Assembly (NCBI GenBank): GCA_041617155.1
Contig: JBFJPL010000006.1
Coordinates: forward strand, 1-64,000
DNA length: 64,000 nucleotides
Origin: CAMYKD01 sp041617155
Lineage (GTDB): Bacteria; Pseudomonadota; Alphaproteobacteria; Kiloniellales; JAKSDN01
Direction: 5' to 3'
The stretch's first letter is position 1, and each line of letters starts with the position of its first letter. Positions 53,444 to 62,480 of this stretch are shown here, piece by piece. The position numbers were made by a program, and so were the translations under genes. The notes under the pieces were generated by a model. That model was not told the origin of the DNA and did no database searches. It was given only the letters and a program-made list of their open reading frames with translations.

Positions 53444-54769
53444 TCAGTTGCCCAATATTGCGCCGGTATCGCCGGCGGTTTCCTTGCCCGGCAGCACCGC
53501 GTGCAGGACGATGCCGATGATCGCGGCCAAGGCCATGCTGGAGACCGTGACGTTGACCGGGTCGCCCAGCTTGAGCACGGCGCCGCCGACGCCGATCACC
53601 AGGATGACCGAGGCGATCAGCAGGTTCCGCTTCTCGCCGAAGTCGACCTTGCCCTCGATCAGCGTGCGTAAACCGGAAGCCGCGATCACACCGAACAGGG
53701 CGATCGCGACGCCACCCATCACCGCCGTCGGAATCGAACCGATAAAGGCGGAGATCGTGCCGATAAATCCGAGCACCACAGCGATCGCCCCGGCGCCGGC
53801 GACGACCCAGACGCTGAACACGCGCGTGATCGCCAGCACGCCGATGTTCTCGCCGTAGGTCGTGTTCGGCGGACCGCCCAGCAAACCGGCCAACATGGTC
53901 GCCAGGCCATCACCCAACAGCGATCGCTGCAGGCCCGGCTTGACCAGGAAGTTGCGCCCGACCACGCGGCTGACCACCACCTGATCGCCGATGTGCTCGG
54001 CGATGGTGACGATGGCAACCGGCACCAATAGCGGTAGCACTTCCCAAGGCACGCTGCCGGTCGCGGCGGTCAGCCCGGAGAAGAAGACGATGAAATCGGG
54101 CGCCTGAATGAACGGCGCCGCGGCCACCGGACCGAAGTCGACCAGGCCAATCACCAGGGCGACGAGGTAGCCGCAAATGATGGCGAGCAGGATTGGCACC
54201 ACCGTGAAGAAGCCTTTGAGCATGATCGCGAAGACCAACACGCAGGCGAGCGTAAAGAGCGCCACCGCAAAATGGGTCAAACTGTAGTCGCCGCCGCCGG
54301 CCTGATTGGTCGCCATGCTGACGGCGACGCTGGCAAGACCAAGACCGATCACCATGATCACCGGGCCGACCACGATCGGCGGCAGCAGGCGCAGCAGCCA
54401 ACGTACACCGAAGATCTGGATCAGCACGGCGACGACCAAGTAAACCGCGCCCGCCGAAAAGGCGCCGAACATGGCGCCCGGGACACCGGCCATCTGTGAC
54501 CCGGCGATGATCGGTGCGATGAAGGCGAAAGACGAGCCGAGATAGACCGGGATTCTGAACCCGGTCACCGCCATGTAGAGCAGGGTGCCGAGGCCACTGG
54601 TAACCAGAGCCACGGCCGGACTGAGGCCGGTCAGGATCGGCACCAGAATCGTGGCGCCGAACATGGCGAAGAGGTGCTGCACGGACAGCACGAACCAAAG
54701 GTGCGGACTCGGCCGGTCGTGAACATCGAGGACACCCTTGGCTCCGTTTGCAACGCTTTCGATGGTCAT
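53444..54769 (-). CDS. NCS2-family nucleobase permease (uracil/xanthine)
   Basis: 441-residue integral membrane symporter with 12-14 hydrophobic segments. Family blocks include SVQHLFAMFGATILVPILTGLSP, the segment YLGSSFAFIAPI, TIAEHIGDQ and GGPPNTTYGENIGVLAITR, the last two near the substrate site in UraA. It imports a pyrimidine or purine base with a cation. Divergent from the URC-type uracil degradation genes, uracil is the likely substrate (inference). An upstream frame of 22 codons lacks a ribosome-binding site and is rejected. Confidence 0.9.
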   Translation of the reverse strand: MTIESVANGAKGVLDVHDRPSPHLWFVLSVQHLFAMFGATILVPILTGLSPAVALVTSGLGTLLYMAVTGFRIPVYLGSSFAFIAPIIAGSQMAGVPGAMFGAFSAGAVYLVVAVLIQIFGVRWLLRLLPPIVVGPVIMVIGLGLASVAVSMATNQAGGGDYSLTHFAVALFTLACVLVFAIMLKGFFTVVPILLAIICGYLVALVIGLVDFGPVAAAPFIQAPDFIVFFSGLTAATGSVPWEVLPLLVPVAIVTIAEHIGDQVVVSRVVGRNFLVKPGLQRSLLGDGLATMLAGLLGGPPNTTYGENIGVLAITRVFSVWVVAGAGAIAVVLGFIGTISAFIGSIPTAVMGGVAIALFGVIAASGLRTLIEGKVDFGEKRNLLIASVILVIGVGGAVLKLGDPVNVTVSSMALAAIIGIVLHAVLPGKETAGDTGAILGN

Positions 54770-54806
54770 TTGATCATAGCCCCCCGCATATTTTCGCGAT
54801 TGACAG

Positions 54807-54824
54807 CTCCGGCGGGCGCCGGAG
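54807..54824. promoter_or_regulatory. Palindrome between the permease and URC genes
   Basis: CTCCGGCG-GG-CGCCGGAG is a perfect palindrome, flanked by ATTGAC (54799) and GTCAAT (54831) that also form an inverted pair. It lies in the 207-bp divergent promoter region, a possible shared control site. Confidence 0.35.
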
Positions 54825-54976
54825 TCACGCGTCAATTATACGCCTGGCCGCGAGCCCTGTCGCCGCCGGCCAAAGGGCGAGGCGGTCCGTGAAACATTCA
54901 TCAATTGTGGTGGCTGGTCGTTCTCGCGTAGAATCATTGCCTATGCCTTGGCGTGCGAGCGCCGTGGAAGGACCCG

Positions 54977-56236
54977 ATGAACGAAACCAAACGCCCGGCT
55001 AAACACATTGTCCTCACCTCTCACCCCGGCGGTGGGCAGAAGCGGATCCCGATCAACTGGGGTGCGGCCAAACCGGAAGAGCGCGGGCCGGTGATTGGCA
55101 CATTGACCGACCCGGCGCAGCGCAATGTGATCGGCGCGCATTCCGGCTCCTATGCGCTCTACCGGGCGCTGGCGATCGCTGCGGGCAGCCTGGACCCATT
55201 GCACAAGGCCGACCTGACTGACACGGCGCCGACCGAAAATATCGGGCCCCACCCGCAGTGGTCCGAGGCGGACAAGATCGTGTCGATCGATCCCTTCGGC
55301 CACATCGCCGGCGAGGCCTTTGGGGCATTGATTCGCCAAGGCCTGGACATCCGCCCGACCATTGCCGTGACCCGGGCCCACCTGACCGTGCCGGAAATCA
55401 AGGAATCGATGCGCGACGGGCAGCTCAAGGCCGACGGCAAGGTCCTGCTCAAGACCGGCGAGATCAGCTGTACCAAGATGGCGATCGAACCGGTCTGGTA
55501 CCTGCCCGGCGTGGCGCGGCGCTGCGGCGTCAGCGAGACCGACCTGAGGCGCAGCCTGTTCGAGCACACGGGCGGCATGTTTCCGGAGCTGGTGACGCGT
55601 TCGGATCTGAAGGTCTTTCTGCCGCCGATCGGCGGCATCACGATCTACTGCTTCGGCGACCTCGAGGCGATCACCGATCCGCAACGCAAGCTGGCGTGCC
55701 GGGTGCACGACGAGTGCAACGGCTCCGACGTCTTCGGTTCCGACATCTGCACTTGCCGGCCCTATCTAGTACACGGCATGGAGATCTGCATGAAGACCGC
55801 TCAGGAAGGCGGCGCGGGGCTGATCGTCTATAACCGGAAGGAGGGCCGGGCGCTTGGCGAGGTCACCAAGTTCCTGGTCTACAACGCCCGCAAGCGGCAG
55901 CAAGGCGGTGACCGCGCCGAGGCTTATTTTCTGCGTACGGAATGTGTGGCCGGGGTCCAGGACGTGCGCTTCCAGGAACTGATGCCCGACGCGCTCCACT
56001 GGCTCGGCATCACGCGCATCGACCGTTTCGTCTCCATGAGCGACATGAAGCACGACGCCTTGGTTCGCCAGGGCATCGGGATCGTCGAGCGCGTGCCGAT
56101 CCCCGACGCGCTGATCCCGGAGGACGCGCGGGTCGAGATGGAAGCGAAGAAGGCCGCCGGGTACTTCACCGAGGATCCGGTGTCCGATGCCAAAAACCTG
56201 GCCGACACCAAGGGGCGGGGCTTGAGCGACTACTGA
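54977..56236 (+). CDS. GTP cyclohydrolase II homologue, URC1 type
   Basis: 419 residues. The C-terminal half carries the GTP cyclohydrolase II fold with the zinc cysteines in CRVHDECNGSDVFGSDICTC. The N-terminal 190 residues (SLDPLHKADLTDTAPTENIG and similar) are the extension characteristic of URC1 proteins rather than riboflavin-pathway RibA. URC1 is required for uracil degradation in the yeast URC pathway, where it acts on uridine nucleotides rather than GTP. The DUF1688 and Upp genes follow on the same strand, completing that set. GGAAGG lies 5 nt before the ATG. Confidence 0.85.
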   Translation: MNETKRPAKHIVLTSHPGGGQKRIPINWGAAKPEERGPVIGTLTDPAQRNVIGAHSGSYALYRALAIAAGSLDPLHKADLTDTAPTENIGPHPQWSEADKIVSIDPFGHIAGEAFGALIRQGLDIRPTIAVTRAHLTVPEIKESMRDGQLKADGKVLLKTGEISCTKMAIEPVWYLPGVARRCGVSETDLRRSLFEHTGGMFPELVTRSDLKVFLPPIGGITIYCFGDLEAITDPQRKLACRVHDECNGSDVFGSDICTCRPYLVHGMEICMKTAQEGGAGLIVYNRKEGRALGEVTKFLVYNARKRQQGGDRAEAYFLRTECVAGVQDVRFQELMPDALHWLGITRIDRFVSMSDMKHDALVRQGIGIVERVPIPDALIPEDARVEMEAKKAAGYFTEDPVSDAKNLADTKGRGLSDY

Positions 56237-56267
56237 TGGTGGGCGTTAGGGCGCCCGATCTGGGATA

Positions 56268-57521
56268 TTGGGTGCGGGCTTGGTCTCGATTGACGACCCC
56301 ATAGATGCGGTCGCCTGGTTGCGCACGCCGCAGGCGATCCGTTTGCGTTGCGAGGCGGTTTTTGCCGCCGCCGAGCGCGACGCCCTGGCGCATTTTGCGC
56401 TCGACCGGGAGCGCCTCGAGGACACGGCCGATTACGTCGTGGAGACGACTCGCCAAGCCTATCCAACGCTGGAAATACCCTACCACAGTCGTTGGCGCCA
56501 TTTTGCGGTCGGCGGGCGCGACCGTTGGGCGGATCTGGCCCGACGCTTGGCCGGCAGCCCGGCGGACGAAATCGCCCGAAGCCGGATCGACTTGGCCGTC
56601 ACCAGCGTTCTGCTCGATGCCGGGGCGGGGGAGGCCTGGCGCTATTGCGAGCCCGGTAGCGGTCAGGTCTTTAGCCGCTCGGAAGGCCTCGCGGTTGCCA
56701 GCTTCCACCTCTTCACTGCCGGCACCTTCTCGGCGCGGCCCGACGACCCATTCAGAGCCGACGCCGAGGCGCTGGCCGACATCACGGTTGAGCGGCTGGC
56801 CGAGGCCTTCCAGGTCGGTCCGCAAAATCCGCTTGTCGGTCTGGAAGGACGGGCCGAGCTGTTGCGACGCCTGTCTCTCGCGCTGCGCAAGGAGCCGGAG
56901 ATCTTCGATGGCCGTGAACCGCGGGTCGGCAATCTCTACGACCTGCTGGCCGCCCAGTCGCCGAACGGCATGCTGCCGGCAAGCGCCATCTTGGAGGTGG
57001 TGCTGCGCGGCTTCGGTCCGATCTGGCCGGGACGAATCATCTTGGACGGTATCAACTTGGGCGATGTATGGCGGCACCCCGCAGTCACCGCCGACGATCT
57101 GACCGACAGCCTGGTGCCGTTCCACAAGCTTTCCCAATGGCTGACCTATTCCCTGGTCGAACCACTGGAAGAGGCCTTTATCAAGGTGGTCGGCCTGGAC
57201 GCGCTCACCGGACTGCCCGAATATCGCAATGGCGGCCTGCTGGTCGATTTCGGCGTACTACGACCGAAGCATGACGGCGTTCTGTCCCGCCTGCATTCGG
57301 TCGATTCCGAACCGGTCGTCGAATGGCGGGCCCTGACGGTGGCGCTGCTCGACCGGCTCGCCGGGCGTGTGCGGGCGCGCCTGGGCCTGGATGAATCCGC
57401 GTTGCCGCTGGCCAAGGTTCTCGAGGGTGGCACTTGGGCGGCCGGCCGGCGCATCGCCAGAGAACGGCGCGGCGATGGTTCATCGCCGATTCGTGTCGTC
57501 AGCGACGGCACGGTTTTCTAG
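56268..57521 (+). CDS. DUF1688 protein, URC4 type
   Basis: 417 residues matching the DUF1688/URC4 family in layout: RLRCEAVFAAAERDALAHF, YHSRWRHFAVGG, SSLL-type VLLDAGAGEAWRY, SEGLAVASFHLF, LPASAILEVVLRGFGPIWP and NGGLLVDFGVL. URC4 is essential for uracil breakdown in yeast but its reaction is unknown. It begins about 30 nt after the GTP-cyclohydrolase-like gene. The first possible codon is TTG and no ATG with a ribosome-binding site fits, so the start is uncertain by several codons. It is followed by upp. Confidence 0.85.
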   Translation: MGAGLVSIDDPIDAVAWLRTPQAIRLRCEAVFAAAERDALAHFALDRERLEDTADYVVETTRQAYPTLEIPYHSRWRHFAVGGRDRWADLARRLAGSPADEIARSRIDLAVTSVLLDAGAGEAWRYCEPGSGQVFSRSEGLAVASFHLFTAGTFSARPDDPFRADAEALADITVERLAEAFQVGPQNPLVGLEGRAELLRRLSLALRKEPEIFDGREPRVGNLYDLLAAQSPNGMLPASAILEVVLRGFGPIWPGRIILDGINLGDVWRHPAVTADDLTDSLVPFHKLSQWLTYSLVEPLEEAFIKVVGLDALTGLPEYRNGGLLVDFGVLRPKHDGVLSRLHSVDSEPVVEWRALTVALLDRLAGRVRARLGLDESALPLAKVLEGGTWAAGRRIARERRGDGSSPIRVVSDGTVF

Positions 57522-57553
57522 ACTAACGTAGAAAGTCAGCAACGGGGGAGCAA

Positions 57554-58186
57554 ATGGACAAGAATGTCACCGTCGTCGATCATCCTTTGGTACAGCACAA
57601 GCTGGCCCTGATGCGCCGAAAGGAAACGCCGACCGCGGAATTCCGCCAGTTGCTGCGGGAGATATCCTTGCTCTTGGCCTACGAGGTAACCCGCGACCTG
57701 CCGCTGACCGAGGTCGAGATCGAGACGCCGCTTGCCAAGGTTAAGGCGCCCAAGCTGGACGGCAAGAAGATGGTTCTGATCTCCATCCTGCGCGCCGGCA
57801 ATGGCCTGCTGGAGGGCATGCTCGACCTGGTGCCCTCGGCGCGGGTCGGCCATGTCGGGCTCTACCGCGACCCCGAAACGCTGGTTGCCGTGGAGTACTA
57901 TTTCAAGGTTCCCGAGCACCTGGAGGAGCGCCAGGTCATCGTTGTCGATCCCATGCTGGCGACCGGCAACTCGTCCTCCGCGGCGCTGTCGCGCATCAAG
58001 GAAGCCGGCGCCCGCAGCATCAAGTTCGTCTGCCTTTTGGCCGCGCCCGAAGGCATTGCCGCACTGCGGGAAGCCCATCCCGATGTGCCGATCTTCACCG
58101 CGGCGATCGACGACCACCTGGACGATCACGGCTACATCGTGCCCGGCCTGGGCGACGCCGGCGACCGGCTCTACGGCACGAAATAG
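57554..58186 (+). CDS. upp: Uracil phosphoribosyltransferase
   Basis: 210-residue cytoplasmic enzyme joining uracil and PRPP to form UMP. LISILRAGNGLLEGML is near residue 77. The PRPP-binding loop VIVVDPMLATGNSSSAAL lies near residue 130, and the C-terminal uracil-binding segment VPGLGDAGDRLYGTK is complete. GGGGGAG precedes the ATG. In the URC pathway uracil is first converted to UMP, which explains its place after the URC1- and URC4-type genes. Normal family length. Confidence 0.95.
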   Translation: MDKNVTVVDHPLVQHKLALMRRKETPTAEFRQLLREISLLLAYEVTRDLPLTEVEIETPLAKVKAPKLDGKKMVLISILRAGNGLLEGMLDLVPSARVGHVGLYRDPETLVAVEYYFKVPEHLEERQVIVVDPMLATGNSSSAALSRIKEAGARSIKFVCLLAAPEGIAALREAHPDVPIFTAAIDDHLDDHGYIVPGLGDAGDRLYGTK

Positions 58187-58260
58187 GAGCCGCTGTCCTC
58201 GAAGCCTCGACCTATGGAAGCCGGGGTCACCGAATCCCAGCATGCTATTGGCATCGCCGA

Positions 58261-59013
58261 ATGTTTGACGCCGTCACCCTTCTCGTAGTTGCCGTAACCT
58301 TCCTGTTCGCCGGCGCCGTCAAAGGGGTTATCGGACTCGGTCTGCCAACGGTGAGCCTCGCGCTTCTGACCGTGGCGATCGGTTTGCCGAATGCGATGGC
58401 GCTCCTGCTGATTCCGTCGTTCTTCACCAACCTCTGGCAGGCTGCCGCTGGCGGCAATGGCATGGCGATCCTGCGTCGTCTTTGGCCGTTCCTGCTGACC
58501 GCCACGGCGACGGTCTGGCTCGGCGCCATGGCGTTGACGCGTGTTGATCTCGCTCTGCTCTCGGCACTTCTCGGCGTGCTTCTGGTCGCCTATGCGATCA
58601 CGAACCTTGCCGGGCTGCGCTTGACCATTACCACCCATCAGGAAGTATGGATCGGACCCTTGGCCGGATCGGCCAACGGCATACTTGCCGGGATGACGGG
58701 GTCGTTCGTGGTACCGGGGGTCCTGTTTCTTCAGGCGATCGGGTTGCCACGGGATGTGCTGGTCCAGGCAATGGGGATGCTGTTCACCGCATCCACATTG
58801 GCCCTTGCTGTCGCATTGCAGGGAAACGAGCTTCTGACACCGGAACTTGGCGCCTTGTCCGCCGCGGCATTGCTCCCGGCAATGCTCGGAATGGTCGCTG
58901 GTCGGCGCGCTCGACAACGATTGTCAGAGCGGCTGTTCCGGCAAGTCATTCTTACCGCGCTCCTGGCGCTGGGCGCGTACATTATGGCGGGCGCTCTCAA
59001 GGACCTCGGGTGA
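58261..59013 (+). CDS. TauE/SafE-family membrane exporter
   Basis: 250 residues, eight or so hydrophobic segments. The TauE/SafE pattern shows in FLFAGAVKGVIGLGLPTVSLALL near the N-terminus and GSANGILAGMTGSFVVPGVLFLQAIGL in the second half. Members export sulfite, sulfoacetate or other small organic anions. It lies 74 nt after upp and might export a product of uracil breakdown, though the sulfite dehydrogenase elsewhere in the window offers another link. The substrate is unknown. Confidence 0.85.
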   Translation: MFDAVTLLVVAVTFLFAGAVKGVIGLGLPTVSLALLTVAIGLPNAMALLLIPSFFTNLWQAAAGGNGMAILRRLWPFLLTATATVWLGAMALTRVDLALLSALLGVLLVAYAITNLAGLRLTITTHQEVWIGPLAGSANGILAGMTGSFVVPGVLFLQAIGLPRDVLVQAMGMLFTASTLALAVALQGNELLTPELGALSAAALLPAMLGMVAGRRARQRLSERLFRQVILTALLALGAYIMAGALKDLG

Positions 59014-59028
59014 GAGGTGGATGCCGGC

Positions 59029-60234
59029 TCACGGCTTTCGAACGATGTTGTGCTCGGGGCCGTAAGGAAAGCCGGTGATGTTCTCGGCGCCGTCTTTGCT
59101 CACCACCAGGATGTCGTGCTCGCGGTAGCCGCCGGCCCCGGGCAGACCCTCGGGCAGCATGATCATCGGTTCCATCGAGACCACCATATTGGGCTCAAGC
59201 ACCGTTTCGATGTCCTCGCGCAGTTCCAGACCGGCCTCGCGGCCGTAGTAGTGGCTGAGTACACCGAAGGAATGGCCGTAGCCGAAGGTGCGATATTGCA
59301 ACAGGTCGTAGCGCTGGTAGATCTCGTTCAGTTCCGCGGCGATGTCGCAGCAACGGGCCCCCGGTTTGATCAGCTTCAGTCCGGCTTCGTGGACCTCGAC
59401 GTTGACCATCCACAGCCGCAAATGCTCGTCGGAACATTCTTCGCAGAACAACGTGCGCTCCAGTGCCGTGTAGTAGCCGGCGATCATGGGGAAGCAGTTG
59501 AGGGAGAGAATGTCACCGCGCTCGATTTTGCGGCTGGTCACTGGGTTGTGGGCGCCGTCGGTGTTGATGCCCGACTGGAACCAGGTCCAGGTATCCATCA
59601 GCTCGGCGTGTGGATAGGTGCGGGCGATCTCGCGCACCATGGACTGGGTGGCATGGAGCGCGACCTTGTGCTCGGGCACGCCCACGCCGATTGCCTCGGC
59701 ACAGGCCGCCCCACCGATGTCGGCAATGCGCGCGCCGTTCTTGATGACCGCGATCTCCTCATCCGATTTGATCATGCGCAGCTTCATGCAAGCAGCGCCC
59801 ACATCGACGAAACCGGAGCCGGGCAGGGCAGCCTTCAGCTTTTCCAAGTTTTGCAGGTTGATGTGGTCGTGTTCGACGCCGACCGTGCCGCCGTCCGCGA
59901 TTTCCTGCCGGACCGTCCGAAAGAAGTTGTCGCGCTGCCAATCGGTATAGATCACGTTGTCGCCGAAACTGCGCCGCCAGGGCTGGCCGCCGTCGATATT
60001 GGCGGAGATGGTGATCGCCTTGTCCTGCGCGACGACCAGGCCGTAGGGTCGGCCGAACGAGCAGTAGAGGAAGTCGCTGTAGTAGTTGACGTTGTGGTAG
60101 GAAGTGAAGAGAACGTGGTCGATCCTCTCTGCGGCCATGTGTTGCCGCAGCCTGTTGAGCCGCCGCGACATTTCGTCGGCGGAAAAGGTCGGTTGGACCT
60201 TTTCGCCGTTCTCGATCTTAATGATGTTCTCCAT
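59029..60234 (-). CDS. Creatinase (creatine amidinohydrolase)
   Basis: 401 residues, close to the 403 of Pseudomonas creatinase, and recognisably similar along the entire length. Examples are FTSYHNVNYYSDFLYCSFG, SANIDGGQPWRR, DTWTWFQSGINTDGAHNP, LNCFPMIAGYYTALERTLF, YGHSFGVLSHYYGREAGLE and MEPMIMLPEGLPGAGGYRE. His229 in GAHNP corresponds to the catalytic histidine 232 of the Pseudomonas enzyme. The fold is pita-bread (M24) but metal-free. It hydrolyses creatine to sarcosine and urea in the cytosol. AAAAGG precedes the ATG. Sarcosine could feed the FAD/GcvT dehydrogenase encoded in the window. Confidence 0.93.
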   Translation of the reverse strand: MENIIKIENGEKVQPTFSADEMSRRLNRLRQHMAAERIDHVLFTSYHNVNYYSDFLYCSFGRPYGLVVAQDKAITISANIDGGQPWRRSFGDNVIYTDWQRDNFFRTVRQEIADGGTVGVEHDHINLQNLEKLKAALPGSGFVDVGAACMKLRMIKSDEEIAVIKNGARIADIGGAACAEAIGVGVPEHKVALHATQSMVREIARTYPHAELMDTWTWFQSGINTDGAHNPVTSRKIERGDILSLNCFPMIAGYYTALERTLFCEECSDEHLRLWMVNVEVHEAGLKLIKPGARCCDIAAELNEIYQRYDLLQYRTFGYGHSFGVLSHYYGREAGLELREDIETVLEPNMVVSMEPMIMLPEGLPGAGGYREHDILVVSKDGAENITGFPYGPEHNIVRKP

Positions 60235-60371
60235 TCGGCCTTTTCCCTGCCCATGACGTAGCAACTTCGACGAGCTTGGTGCGGACCAAGTTTGCCGCCA
60301 AGCCCGGATTTAGGGCCAGCCTTTCCGGTGCTTGATTTCCCAAGCCTTATAGGAAGGAGGATTTCGAGGCG

Positions 60372-60995
60372 CTATTGCCGGTAGGCGCCTTCCACAATCT
60401 CGGCTTGCTCCAGGAATTCATAGAATTCGTTATCGCGAGCCAGGGCACCAAATACGATCCTCCCGAAGGTATGTCCGCGGGCCCCCTTGATCACCAATCC
60501 TGTGGAATAGTTGAGCAAATAGAACTTGGGCACTCTGTTGAAGCTAGAAATCCCACGCGCGCCCAATTTGCTGCGATGACTCTGATACAGTTTGTAGCGG
60601 TCCAAGGGAACCACGATCACGCTACTGGAAAACCGGCCCCCCGCCTGTTTGTTCTTGACCAGGCGGTTCTTGAATGCCGTGCACGGCGGACAACCCTCGA
60701 AACCAACTTCCACCAACACATGCTTCTTGGTTTTCTTGCCAAGTGTCAGGGCGTCCTCCAGCATCTGCAAGTGACCCTCCCCGTCACAGCTCGTGAAAGT
60801 TCGGCTACCTGGTCGGTCGCCGCATTTCTCCATCCATCGGTCCATGAACAGGCCGGTGGATTCGCGGTCCGCAGCGGTGACTTGGGTACGACTTGTATGA
60901 ACAGGTCTCGTGTCCTTGGCCCAGGAAACTGTCGATGTCAAAAGAGCCAGCAGGACACCTGCGAATTTGAGTGTTTTCCCGAAATTGACCAACAT
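60372..60995 (-). CDS. Exported thioredoxin-like protein with CPPC motif
   Basis: 207 residues. A signal peptide is visible (MLVNFGKTLKFAGVLLALL, cleavage near SWA). The mature protein has a cysteine pair in KCGDRP and FTSCDGEG, then a thioredoxin-like core: KKHVLVEVGFEGCPPCTAFK, with the redox pair CPPC near residue 120 in place of the usual CGPC or CxxC variants. It probably reduces or forms disulfides in periplasmic proteins. A longer frame starting 28 codons earlier is possible. GGGAGG lies about 11 nt before the chosen ATG. Confidence 0.65.
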   Translation of the reverse strand: MLVNFGKTLKFAGVLLALLTSTVSWAKDTRPVHTSRTQVTAADRESTGLFMDRWMEKCGDRPGSRTFTSCDGEGHLQMLEDALTLGKKTKKHVLVEVGFEGCPPCTAFKNRLVKNKQAGGRFSSSVIVVPLDRYKLYQSHRSKLGARGISSFNRVPKFYLLNYSTGLVIKGARGHTFGRIVFGALARDNEFYEFLEQAEIVEGAYRQ

Positions 60996-61079
60996 CTGCA
61001 AGTCGGCCTCCCGGATGATACACCGCGAAGCAACGCGAGCCGCTGCGAACAATAGCACGAGATCCATTTGTGTGCCCAT

Positions 61080-62393
61080 TTAGCTTGTGCCGGGTAGGCA
61101 TCCCTCTGGTACGCCGTCCTCCCAGGGCCCGGTGAAGGCAACCGATTCCGGCCGGCCCGGCAGATCGAGGCGCGCCTCGCTCGCCGGCGTCTCGGCGATC
61201 ACGCGGCCGCGGCGTAGAACATAGAGGCGCGTGGGGCGCAGGCGGATCGCCTCGACCGGGTCGGTCGCCTGCAGAACCACCAGGTCGGCGAAGCAGCCCG
61301 GCGCGATCCCGTAATCCACCAAGCCCATGACTTTGGCTGCGTTCCCGGTGACCGCCCGGAAACAGGCGCCCATGGCTTCTCTGCCGGTCATCTGGGCCAC
61401 GTGTAAGCCCATGTGGGCAACGTCGAGCATGTCGCCCGAGCCGAGCGGATACCAGGGATCCATGACGCAGTCGTGACCGAAGGCGACGGTCACGCCGACC
61501 GCCATCAACTCCGGCACGCGGGTCATGCCGCGGCGCTTGGGGTAGCTGTCATGGCGGCCCTGGATTGTGATGTTGATCAGTGGGTTGGCCACGACCCGGA
61601 GCTCCGCCTCCGCCATCAGCGGGATCAACTTGCTGACGTAGTAGTTGTCCATCGAATGCATGGAGGTCAGATGTGATCCGGTAACGCGGCCGTGCAGCCC
61701 GAGCCGCTGGGTCTCGTGGGCCAGGGTTTCGACATGGCGAGATTGGGGATCGTCGGTCTCGTCGCAGTGCATGTCGACCGGCAGGCCGCGCGCCGCCGCG
61801 ACCTCGCAAAGCGCTTTCACCGAGGCTGCGCCCTCGGCCATTGTGCGCTCGAAATGCGGGATGCCGCCGACCACGTCGACGCCCTTGTCCAGGGCCCTGA
61901 CCAGGTTCTCCACCGCGCCGGGCGAGCGCAGATAGCCGTTTTGCGGGAAGGCGACGAGCTGGAGATCGAGGTAGGGCTTCACCTGCCGCCTGACCTCGAT
62001 CAGCGCGTCCACCGCTGTCAGCCGCTCATCGCAGATGTCTACATGGCTACGGATTGCCAGCAGTCCCTGTGCGACCGCCCAGTCGCAGTACTTAAGAGCC
62101 CGCTCGGCGATTGTCTCGGCACTCAGGTGAGGTTTCAACTCACCCCACAGTTCGATCCCTTCCAGCAGTGTTCCGGAAGCGTTAACCCGCGGAAAGCCGT
62201 AGCTGAGCGTCGCGTCCATGTGAAAATGGGCATCGACGAAGGGCGCCGTGACCAGTCGGCCCGCCACATCGATCTCGCGAGCCGCGGCGGCATCAAGGCG
62301 CGGCTCCAGTGCGGCAATTCGCTCGCCCTCGATGCCGATATCGAGGCCGGTGCGGCCGTCCGGCAGATTAGCGCCGCGCAGGATCAGGTCCAT
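61080..62393 (-). CDS. CodA-type amidohydrolase (cytosine/creatinine deaminase family)
   Basis: 437-residue metal-dependent deaminase aligned with E. coli CodA. Metal ligands lie in VDAHFHMDATLS, MHCDETDDPQSR, GSHLTSMHSM and GHDCVMDPWYPLG. The residue after the metal Asp308 is Cys309, where CodA has Asp314, a substrate-contacting position whose change alters specificity. The enzyme may therefore act on something other than cytosine. Creatinine is a reasonable guess because creatinase is encoded next door and some creatinine deaminases belong to this family. Its stop codon abuts the upstream end of the thioredoxin-like gene's longer frame. Confidence 0.85.
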   Translation of the reverse strand: MDLILRGANLPDGRTGLDIGIEGERIAALEPRLDAAAAREIDVAGRLVTAPFVDAHFHMDATLSYGFPRVNASGTLLEGIELWGELKPHLSAETIAERALKYCDWAVAQGLLAIRSHVDICDERLTAVDALIEVRRQVKPYLDLQLVAFPQNGYLRSPGAVENLVRALDKGVDVVGGIPHFERTMAEGAASVKALCEVAAARGLPVDMHCDETDDPQSRHVETLAHETQRLGLHGRVTGSHLTSMHSMDNYYVSKLIPLMAEAELRVVANPLINITIQGRHDSYPKRRGMTRVPELMAVGVTVAFGHDCVMDPWYPLGSGDMLDVAHMGLHVAQMTGREAMGACFRAVTGNAAKVMGLVDYGIAPGCFADLVVLQATDPVEAIRLRPTRLYVLRRGRVIAETPASEARLDLPGRPESVAFTGPWEDGVPEGCLPGTS

Positions 62394-62480
62394 GGCAATC
62401 CCTCGATGACTCAGCGTTCGACGTCTCTATAGGCTATCATGGGTGCCTGGGCATAGCCCGCGAAGTGACAGGAGGCAGAG

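Noticed and set aside
54977..56236. Riboflavin-pathway GTP cyclohydrolase II
   Set aside because: The long N-terminal extension and the neighbouring DUF1688 and upp genes fit URC1, and no other riboflavin gene is near.
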